This document shows positions 51,789 to 58,567 of a stretch of 64,000 nt of DNA, piece by piece. The DNA comes from an uncultured Collinsella sp. (GTDB lineage Bacteria; Actinomycetota; Coriobacteriia; Coriobacteriales; Coriobacteriaceae): the NCBI GenBank assembly GCA_900542235.1, contig UQNB01000001.1, positions 1 to 64,000 of the forward strand. The letters run 5' to 3'. Within the stretch, counting starts at the first letter, position 1; every line of letters starts with the position of its first letter. The notes under the pieces are model-generated. The model saw only the letters and a list, made by a program, of their open reading frames with translations. It ran no database searches and was not told the origin of the DNA. The translations under genes were made by a program, and so were the position numbers.

Positions 51789-53213
51789 GTGGTCTTCGCC
51801 CCCCAGGGAAAACATACGCTGTCGCACCGCGTTTTTGTGACGATCTTTGTCTGCGCCATGGCGGTTATCGTGGCGTTTACGGTGCTGGGTGCGTTCTTTG
51901 TGCAAAACACCTTGGCGGATGCCACGAGTGCCAACCTGGCGCAAGAAACCGAGCTCATTGCTGCCGCCCTCGACGAGCAGCAGGAGCCCATCCCGTTCTT
52001 GCGTAGCCTCGATCGAGAGGACTTGCGCATCACGCTGATTAACAAGGATGGATCGGTTGCCTACGACAACGAGGCGTCGCCTTCCACACTGCCCAACCAT
52101 GGCGATCGCCCCGAGGTCATCGAGGCCTTTGAGAGTGGTTCGGGTTCCGCGGAGCGCGCAAGCTCTACGCTCGACGAGATTATGCTGTATCGCGCCGTCG
52201 CCCTTGATAACGGCCAGGTTGTCCGCTTGGCGCAGGCTCAGCCTGGCGTTGCGGCGATTTTGCTGTCGATGGTGGCGCCGATGCTGCTTATCGCAGCAGC
52301 GGGTGCGGTACTCTCGTTTTTTATGGCGCGCCGCGAGTCCCGTGCCATCATCGCGCCTTTGCAAGAGGTGGATTTGGACCACCCACGCCGTAGCTATGAG
52401 CACGCCTATGCCGAGATGGTCCCCATGCTTGAGCGTATTGAGTCGCAGCGCCAGGAGCTCAAGCGCCAAATGGCGGTGCTGGCGGACAACGACCGTATGC
52501 GCCGCGAGTTCACGGCGAATATCACCCATGAGCTCAAGACGCCGCTTACGGCGATTTCGGGCTATGCCGAGCTCATCGCAAACGGCATGGTCGAGGGCGA
52601 GGGCGACCTGCGCAACTTTGGCGGTCGCATCTATCGTGAGGCGGGCCGCTTGGCAGCGCTTGTCAACGATATCCTTACGCTGTCTAACTTGGACGAGGCC
52701 GAGCGTGCAACTGAGGGCGAGGCGGTGCCCATTGGTTCCACGGAGCCTATTGAGCTCTCGCGTGCCATCTACGCGGTTGAGCAGCGTCTTGAACAGGTCG
52801 CCCGTCAGGCGAATGTGACGATAAGTCATGAGACCAAGCCTGTGGTCATCGAAGGCGTGTCGCGCTTGATTGACGAGCTCATCTATAATCTGGCGAGCAA
52901 CGCCATCCGCTACAATCGACCCGGCGGTGCGGTTACGCTGCAGTGCGGCACCAACGACGAAGGCCATCCGTTCCTTGCGGTCGCCGACACGGGAATCGGT
53001 ATCGCGCCTGAAGAACAGGGCAAGGTATTTGAGCGGTTCTATCGCGTGGACAAGAGTAGGTCCAAGGCGCGCGGCGGAACCGGTCTGGGGCTTGCAATTG
53101 TCAAGCATGCGGCCCTGTATCATCACGCCACGCTCGATTTGTCGAGCGAGTTGGGCGTGGGAACCACCATTACGGTGACGTTTCCCATACAGCAGGACGA
53201 GCCATTCGCATAG
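51789..53213 (+). CDS. sensor histidine kinase, PhoR-like
   Basis: 474 residues. Transmembrane helix 1 (about 15-40), an extracellular domain of about 110 residues, helix 2 (about 155-178), then HisKA with ITHELKTPLTAISGY (His247) and HATPase with NLASNAIRYN, DTGIGI and GTGLGLAIVKH. It starts with GTG after GGAGGAG, 3 bp after the regulator stop. It is likely the phosphate-responsive partner of the preceding gene. Confidence 0.9.
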   Translation: MVFAPQGKHTLSHRVFVTIFVCAMAVIVAFTVLGAFFVQNTLADATSANLAQETELIAAALDEQQEPIPFLRSLDREDLRITLINKDGSVAYDNEASPSTLPNHGDRPEVIEAFESGSGSAERASSTLDEIMLYRAVALDNGQVVRLAQAQPGVAAILLSMVAPMLLIAAAGAVLSFFMARRESRAIIAPLQEVDLDHPRRSYEHAYAEMVPMLERIESQRQELKRQMAVLADNDRMRREFTANITHELKTPLTAISGYAELIANGMVEGEGDLRNFGGRIYREAGRLAALVNDILTLSNLDEAERATEGEAVPIGSTEPIELSRAIYAVEQRLEQVARQANVTISHETKPVVIEGVSRLIDELIYNLASNAIRYNRPGGAVTLQCGTNDEGHPFLAVADTGIGIAPEEQGKVFERFYRVDKSRSKARGGTGLGLAIVKHAALYHHATLDLSSELGVGTTITVTFPIQQDEPFA

Positions 53214-53238
53214 CGATACAACATAGATATTGATGTAG

Positions 53239-53272
53239 ACGCCGCATTTGACTTTCGGGTGCGGCGTTGTTG
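53239..53272 (+). terminator. terminator after the PhoBR-like pair
   Basis: ACGCCGCA/TGCGGCGT stem with a 13-nt loop, followed by TGTTGT; a rather poor T run. Confidence 0.6.
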
Positions 53273-53332
53273 TGCAATTTTACGATTGCTTCCGACATTT
53301 TTACAGGAGAGCCTGTTTCTTATGTATAGAGT

Positions 53333-53361
53333 TTGGTCTCGGTAAAAAGATGCGATAACAT
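53333..53361 (+). promoter_or_regulatory. promoter of the exopolysaccharide-control cassette
   Basis: TTGGTC (53333-53338), 17-bp spacer, TAACAT (53356-53361), 47 bp before the start codon. Confidence 0.5.
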
Positions 53362-53408
53362 ACGGACAGTTTTGTCAATCCGAACTGGGGAAATGAAAGG
53401 CAAGCTGC

Positions 53409-54065
53409 ATGACCCTTCTCGAACTGTTCCAGCTGCTCAAAAAGCACCTCAAGCTGGTCATCACCCTTCCGGTGGTCTGCGCGATCGCCATGGGCATCGT
53501 GTCCTTCGTTGCGATGGACAACACCTACACCGCGACGACGAGCATGTACATTCTCGCCAAGACCGACGATAGCGGTCAGATGAGCTACAACGATCTCTCG
53601 GCGAGTCAGATGCTTTCCAACGATATCGCCACGCTGCTGGATAGTGATAGCGTTAAGAGCGGCGCCGCCAATGAACTGGGCCTCACCGATCTGGATGACT
53701 ACAAGGTGTCTGTTTCCTCCGAGACCACCACGCGTGTCATTACGCTTTCGGTTACCGGCACCGATGCCAAGGAGACGGCTAAGGTCGCAAAGGCCATAGC
53801 TAGCTCGGTGAGTACGGTCGCTCAGAACGTCGGCGCTGCCCAGAGCATCAACGTTATCGACGAGGCTAAGACCCCCGAAGCCCCCAGCGGCCCCAAGCGT
53901 ATGCTGTACGTTGCTGTCGCGTTCCTCGCGGGCATCTTTATCGCAGTTGCCTATGTCGTTTTGGCAGACATGCTCAACACCCGCATCCGCGGTGCCGAAG
54001 AGGCAGAAGAGCTCCTGGGCATTCCCGTTGTTGGCCGAATTCCGGCTATGAAAGGTGGTAAATAG
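53409..54065 (+). CDS. Wzz/CpsC-like chain-length and kinase-modulator protein
   Basis: 218 residues with a Wzz domain: N-terminal helix (about 17-37), extracellular region with coiled coils, and a second helix (about 163-183) followed by a short cytoplasmic tail (IRGAEEAEELLGIPVVGRIP) that typically activates a BY-kinase. It matches CpsC/YwqC modulators of capsule or exopolysaccharide polymerisation. The kinase gene follows 2 bp downstream. Confidence 0.9.
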   Translation: MTLLELFQLLKKHLKLVITLPVVCAIAMGIVSFVAMDNTYTATTSMYILAKTDDSGQMSYNDLSASQMLSNDIATLLDSDSVKSGAANELGLTDLDDYKVSVSSETTTRVITLSVTGTDAKETAKVAKAIASSVSTVAQNVGAAQSINVIDEAKTPEAPSGPKRMLYVAVAFLAGIFIAVAYVVLADMLNTRIRGAEEAEELLGIPVVGRIPAMKGGK

Positions 54066-54067
54066 GC

Positions 54068-54805
54068 ATGGCTAAGGCAAAGAACACCGATAAGCTCGTT
54101 GTACAGAATGCCGCCAAGACCCTTCTGGCCAACATCCGCTTTGCGAGCGTGGACGACCCCATTCGCACCATCACCGTTACCTCCTCGATTCCCAACGAGG
54201 GCAAGTCTACGGTTTCCATTAACCTTGCTCAGGCAATTGCCACGAGTGGCAAGTCCGTGCTCCTGGTTGAGGCCGATATGCGCCGCAGGTCCCTTTCCGA
54301 TATGCTCGGCGTTCGTTCGCGCGGCGGACTCTATGCGGTTCTTTCCGAGCAGATCTCCATTGACCAGGCAATTGTCGAGACGGGTCAGAAGAACTTCTAC
54401 TTCCTTGATGCCGAGCCGCATATTCCCAATCCTGCCGACATCATCGTCTCTCACCGCTTTGCCAAGCTGGTAAAGGCACTGTCTGCTAAGTTCCAGTACG
54501 TCATCTTCGACGCTCCCCCGGTCGGCACCTTCATCGATGCTGCCGAGATTGCCAGCCTGACCGACGGCACGCTGTTCGTGGTGCGCGAGGACTTCACCAA
54601 GCGCGAGGAGGCGCTCAACGCCATCGGTCAGCTTAAGAAGTCCGAGAAGGTCAAGCTCATCGGTACCGTTATGAACTACTGCGAGACCGAGACCAGCGAG
54701 TACTACTACTCCTACTACACCAAGGACGGTAAGAAGGTTAAGAAGGGCTCCGACGATCAGGGGACTTCCAAAAAGGGCATCTTCACCAACCGAGCAAACG
54801 TTTAG
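54068..54805 (+). CDS. bacterial tyrosine kinase (CpsD/YwqD-like)
   Basis: 245 residues: Walker A SSIPNEGKSTVSINLA (about 39-54), Walker A' LLVEADMRRRS (about 68), Walker B YVIFDAPP (about 144), and a C-terminal Tyr cluster SEYYYSYYTKDG that is the autophosphorylation site. It needs the preceding CpsC-like tail for activity. It controls polysaccharide export with the phosphatase encoded next. Confidence 0.92.
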   Translation: MAKAKNTDKLVVQNAAKTLLANIRFASVDDPIRTITVTSSIPNEGKSTVSINLAQAIATSGKSVLLVEADMRRRSLSDMLGVRSRGGLYAVLSEQISIDQAIVETGQKNFYFLDAEPHIPNPADIIVSHRFAKLVKALSAKFQYVIFDAPPVGTFIDAAEIASLTDGTLFVVREDFTKREEALNAIGQLKKSEKVKLIGTVMNYCETETSEYYYSYYTKDGKKVKKGSDDQGTSKKGIFTNRANV

Positions 54806-54822
54806 TTGATTAAGGCTGACCT

Positions 54823-55473
54823 ATGCGTGACATTCATTGCCATATCTTGCCGGGTGTAGACGACGGCGCCGCCGATCTCGATGAGAGCTTGGCGATGCTC
54901 GAGGCTGCCAAGCGGGCCGGTGTAACCAGAATCGTTTGCACTCCTCACTGCCGTGATCCCTATTTTGATTACGACAAGATGTGGGATGCCTTTGAGCTGC
55001 TGCGCGATAACGCTGACGGTTTTCCGCTCCAGATGGGCTTCGAGGTCAACCATCGAAAGCTCGTTGAGCTTGGTATCGATGCCGCGGAGCACTTGCATTT
55101 CGATGGGACCAACGAGTTTCTGCTCGAGCTTTCGACGCATGCCGATGCGTATGCGTTTAGAGAGTACGAGAACACGATTTACGATTTGCAGTGCCGTGGC
55201 TACCAGGTGATCATCGCTCATCCTGAGCGCTATCGTGCGGTTCAAAAGGATGTAAGCGTGGCGGAGCGCCTGGTCGATATGGGCTGCAAGCTGCAGGCTT
55301 CGGCGGACTTTATTGCCGGCGGTCGCTTTGGTCGCGAGAAAAAGCCGGCACAGCGCCTGTTCGATCAGAACCTGTACAGCTTCATCGCGAGCGATGCCCA
55401 TAACGTGGGTCATTACGATTGCCTGGCGAAGGCTCGCGCGAAGTTTAGCGTGCGCGGAGCTCATTTTCGCTAA
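54823..55473 (+). CDS. PHP-type protein-tyrosine phosphatase (CpsB/YwqE-like)
   Basis: 216 residues. MRDIHCHILPGVDDGA at the N terminus, CTPHCRDPYF (about 46) and IASDAHNVG near the C terminus are the manganese-binding His/Asp motifs of the PHP phosphatases that dephosphorylate CpsD kinases. The ribosome binding site is weak. The three-gene order modulator, kinase, phosphatase is standard, but no glycosyltransferase or polymerase gene follows in the window. Confidence 0.9.
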   Translation: MRDIHCHILPGVDDGAADLDESLAMLEAAKRAGVTRIVCTPHCRDPYFDYDKMWDAFELLRDNADGFPLQMGFEVNHRKLVELGIDAAEHLHFDGTNEFLLELSTHADAYAFREYENTIYDLQCRGYQVIIAHPERYRAVQKDVSVAERLVDMGCKLQASADFIAGGRFGREKKPAQRLFDQNLYSFIASDAHNVGHYDCLAKARAKFSVRGAHFR

Positions 55474-55512
55474 AATCTGTCCCTAACGTTCGCATTGAAT
55501 GAAAGGGCAGCC

Positions 55513-56013
55513 ATGGATATCCAACTTAAGACGGGATGCTTTGATGACGCGGCGTTGGTGCGCCGCGTCATTTTTATGGACGAGCAGGGCTACGAGAATG
55601 AGTTCGACGCTATCGACGAGGATCCGAACTGCATTCATGTGACGCTCTATGTAGACGGCGAGCTTGCCGGTTGCTCGCGCGTGTTTCCCGAAGAGCTTGA
55701 GCGCGCGGCTGACGCAGAGGCTCCGGTGTCGCCGGCGTGCGACTTGGACGAAGGTGTCGCGGCGGGGGAGACCTACATTATGGGGCGCGTGGCCGTGCTG
55801 CCGGCTATGCGTCGTCGCGGACTGGCGAGTGCGATCGTGGAGACCAGTGCTTCGTGTGCACGCGATGCCGGCGCCAAGCTTATTAAGCTGCATGCGCAGG
55901 AATACGTGCTGCCGCTCTATGTAAAGGCGGGCTACACGCAAATTGCCCCGGTAGATTACGAAGACGAGGGCCAGCCCCATGTCTGGATGGCCAAGCGCGT
56001 AGATGGCAGATAG
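55513..56013 (+). CDS. GNAT family N-acetyltransferase
   Basis: 166 residues with a GNAT fold: VTLYVDGELAGCSRV (beta 2-3), then MGRVAVLPAMRRRGLASAIVE, the acetyl-CoA binding motif A (about 92-112), and HAQEYVLPLYVKAGY (motif B). It resembles ElaA/YjcF-type members; the substrate is unknown. ATG 55513 follows GAAAGGGC. Confidence 0.88.
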   Translation: MDIQLKTGCFDDAALVRRVIFMDEQGYENEFDAIDEDPNCIHVTLYVDGELAGCSRVFPEELERAADAEAPVSPACDLDEGVAAGETYIMGRVAVLPAMRRRGLASAIVETSASCARDAGAKLIKLHAQEYVLPLYVKAGYTQIAPVDYEDEGQPHVWMAKRVDGR

Positions 56014-56051
56014 GGACGTTCCTTTTCTGCCGGCAGCTGGGGACACTCCTT
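56013..56051. repeat. short direct-repeat/palindrome element
   Basis: GGGACGTTCCTT (56013-56024) and GGGACACTCCTT (56040-56051) are direct repeats around the perfect palindrome CTGCCGGCAG (56027-56036). REP-like; function unknown. Confidence 0.45.
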
Positions 56052-56056
56052 GGCAA

Positions 56057-56185
56057 TTGACGCATTGGAGCGCTCGGACATACAGTTTTTCGATTCCGTA
56101 TGTATATATGCGCGCTATTGGGTTATAAAATCTAAGTCTGAACATAGCAGGTCTGCGATGCGGCTCGGGCAACCGGGCCGTTTTT
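56057..56185 (+). promoter_or_regulatory. htpG promoter candidates and leader terminator-like hairpin
   Basis: TTGACG (56057-56062), 18 bp, TACAGT (56081-56086) is one promoter; TATAAA at 56124-56129 could be another -10. Between these and the gene, CGGCTCGG-GCAA-CCGGGCCG (56161-56180) followed by five T has intrinsic-terminator shape, which would permit attenuation. No CIRCE operator is seen. Confidence 0.5.
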
Positions 56186-56215
56186 GCGGACGGGGGTAGC
56201 GCGAAAGGACTGCAC

Positions 56216-58240
56216 ATGCGTCAATTTAAGACCGAGAGCAAAAAACTGCTCGACCTCATGATCAACTCCATCTACACCAATAAGGAAATCTTCCTGCGCG
56301 AGCTTATCTCTAACGCGAGCGACGCCGTCGACAAGCTCAACTTTAAGAGCCTGCAGGATCCGAGCGTCAAGATCAACCAGGGCGACCTGGCCATTCGCGT
56401 CTCCTTTGATAAAGACGCCCGCACCATTACCATCTCGGATAACGGCATTGGCATGACCGCCGAGGAGCTCGAGCGCAATCTGGGCACCATCGCCCATTCC
56501 GGCTCCGAGGAGTTTAAGACCGAGAACGCCGAGCAGCAGGGCTCCGATGTCGACATCATCGGCCAGTTTGGCGTGGGCTTCTACTCTGCCTTTATGGTTG
56601 CCAGCCATGTGAAGGTCGTCAGCCGCGCCTATGGCGAGGATGTCGCCCATGTGTGGGAATCCGACGGTCTTGAGGGCTACACCATCGAGGACGGTGAGCG
56701 CGCCGAGCACGGCACCGATGTCATCCTGACGCTGCGCGAGAACGAGAAGCTCGATGCCGACGGCGAGGCCGAGACCTACGATCGCTTCCTGACCGAGTGG
56801 GGTCTCAAGAGTCTGATTCAGCAGTACAGCAACTATGTGCGCTACCCGATTCAGATGATGGTGTCCAAGAGCCGCCAGAAACCCAAGCCCGAGGACGCCG
56901 GCGACGATTACAAGCCCGAGTACGAGGACTACCAGGAGCTCGAGACCGTCAATTCCATGACACCGATCTGGAAGAAGCGCAGCTCCGATGTCGAGCAGAA
57001 GGACTACGACGAGTTCTACAAGTCCACGTTCCACGACTTTGACGATCCTGCGCGCACCATCAGCTTCCATGCCGAGGGCACGCTCGAGTACGATGCCCTG
57101 CTGTTTGTGCCGGGCCGCGCGCCGTTCGATCTGTACAGCAAGGATTACGAGAAGGGTCTGGCACTCTACAGCTCCAACGTCCTGATCATGGAGAAGTGCG
57201 ACGACCTGCTGCCCGACTACTACAACTTTGTCCGCGGCGTCGTGGATTCCGCCGATGTGTCGCTCAACATCTCGCGTGAGACGCTGCAGCAGAACCGTCA
57301 GCTCAAGGCCATCGCCAAGCGTGTGGAAAAGAAGATCACCGCCGACCTTGAGGATATGCGTGACAACGACCGCGAGGCCTACGAGAAGTTCTTTGAGAAC
57401 TTTGGCCGCGGTCTTAAGTACGGCATCTACTCGAGCTATGGCATGAAGGCCGATGAGCTCGCCGATCTGTTGCTGTTCTGGTCTGCCAAGGAACAGAAGA
57501 TGATTACCCTGGCCGAGTATGCCAAGGGCATGCCCGAGGATCAGAAGGCCATCTACTACGCCGCCGGCGACTCGCGTGAGCGCTTGGCCAAGATGCCCGT
57601 GGTAAAGGGCGTGCTCGACCGCGGCTATGACGTGCTGCTGCTGACGCAGGACGTGGATGAGTTCACCTTCCAGGCTATGCGTGAGTACGTTGCCGCCGAT
57701 ATGCCCAAGATCTACGAGGACGATGCCGCCCGCGAGGCTGCCGAGAAGGCCGTGGCCGATGGTGCCGAGCCCGAGGTTGAGGATCGTCACCTGGAGCTCA
57801 AGAACGTCGCAACCGGTGATCTTGACCTGGCGACCGAGGACGAGAAAAAGGAGGCCGAGGACGCCACCAAGGAGAACGAGGACCTCTTTAACGCCATGAA
57901 GGAGGCACTCGGCGACAAGGTCGAGAAGGTTGCCGTCTCTGCGCGCCTGACCGATGCTCCCGCGTGCATCACCACCGAGGGCCCGCTTTCGCTCGAGATG
58001 GAGAAGGTGCTCCAGAAGGGTCCCGAGGGCGCGCCCGACGGTATGCCCAAGAGCCAGCGCGTGCTCGAGCTCAACGCCAAGCACCCGGTCTTTTCCAAGC
58101 TCGTCGCCGCTCAGAAGGCGGGCGACGCCGACAAGATCAAGCAGTACTCCGGTTTGCTCTATGACCAGGCCCTGCTGGTCGAGGGCATCCTCCCCGAGGA
58201 TCCCGTAGCCTTCGCGGCGGCTGTTTGCAACTTGATGTAG
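56216..58240 (+). CDS. htpG: molecular chaperone HtpG (Hsp90)
   Basis: A 674-residue bacterial Hsp90, a dimeric ATP-driven chaperone. The N-terminal GHKL ATPase shows FLRELISNASDAVDKL (about 24-39), DNGIGM (about 79) and GQFGVGFYSAFM (about 119). The middle domain contains VDSADVSLNISRETLQQ. The C-terminal part carries an acidic insert (DEKKEAEDATKENEDL, about 545) and dimerisation helices. It is somewhat longer than E. coli HtpG (624) because of linker and C-terminal insertions. ATG 56216 follows GAAAGGA. Confidence 0.95.
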   Translation: MRQFKTESKKLLDLMINSIYTNKEIFLRELISNASDAVDKLNFKSLQDPSVKINQGDLAIRVSFDKDARTITISDNGIGMTAEELERNLGTIAHSGSEEFKTENAEQQGSDVDIIGQFGVGFYSAFMVASHVKVVSRAYGEDVAHVWESDGLEGYTIEDGERAEHGTDVILTLRENEKLDADGEAETYDRFLTEWGLKSLIQQYSNYVRYPIQMMVSKSRQKPKPEDAGDDYKPEYEDYQELETVNSMTPIWKKRSSDVEQKDYDEFYKSTFHDFDDPARTISFHAEGTLEYDALLFVPGRAPFDLYSKDYEKGLALYSSNVLIMEKCDDLLPDYYNFVRGVVDSADVSLNISRETLQQNRQLKAIAKRVEKKITADLEDMRDNDREAYEKFFENFGRGLKYGIYSSYGMKADELADLLLFWSAKEQKMITLAEYAKGMPEDQKAIYYAAGDSRERLAKMPVVKGVLDRGYDVLLLTQDVDEFTFQAMREYVAADMPKIYEDDAAREAAEKAVADGAEPEVEDRHLELKNVATGDLDLATEDEKKEAEDATKENEDLFNAMKEALGDKVEKVAVSARLTDAPACITTEGPLSLEMEKVLQKGPEGAPDGMPKSQRVLELNAKHPVFSKLVAAQKAGDADKIKQYSGLLYDQALLVEGILPEDPVAFAAAVCNLM

Positions 58241-58270
58241 TTCGGGGATACGGCACCGTAACTAGATTAG

Positions 58271-58340
58271 AACGAGAGTGGATAATCTCCCACTTTTGGC
58301 TCGAATGCGGGCTTGAAGTGGGAGATTTTCCACTCTCGTT
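58271..58340. terminator. large hairpin after htpG
   Basis: AACGAGAGTGGATAATCTCC... (58271-58295) pairs with 58316-58340 over 25 bp with one mismatch, with a 20-nt loop, followed by TTCCTTTT. Probable htpG terminator; possibly a REP-type palindrome. Confidence 0.65.
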
Positions 58341-58421
58341 TCCTTTTGAATGATTCCTCCGTCCCCAAGGGATCAATTATTTGTCGGGGTTGTGGTTTTG
58401 TGACCTGCTGAAATTAAAGAT

Positions 58422-58460
58422 ACTGTACAACTGTACGTTAATTCGTCTTCGTAGTATATT
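58422..58460 (+). promoter_or_regulatory. promoter/operator of the YhgE/Pip operon
   Basis: ACTGTACA-ACTGTACG (58422-58437) is a tandem 8-bp repeat that also contains the inverted pair GTAC-AACT-GTAC. TATATT (58455-58460) is a -10 candidate with the repeat at the -35 place, so a bound regulator would cover the promoter. 58341-58421 holds nothing else recognisable. Confidence 0.45.
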
Positions 58461-58567
58461 GCTACCCGCAAAACTCAATACCATTGTGCTCTGAGACGCT
58501 AAAGCGCCTACGTACAATGGTTATCAATAGTACGATTCGATTCAACGACAGGATGGATGGTCCAAGC

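Noticed and set aside
50937..53126. 729-residue minus-strand ORF opposite the PhoBR-like genes
   Set aside because: Arg/His/Ala-rich shadow frame; the plus strand encodes complete regulator and kinase domains.
56014..56215. CIRCE (HrcA) operator before htpG
   Set aside because: No TTAGCACTC-N9-GAGTGCTAA or near match is present.
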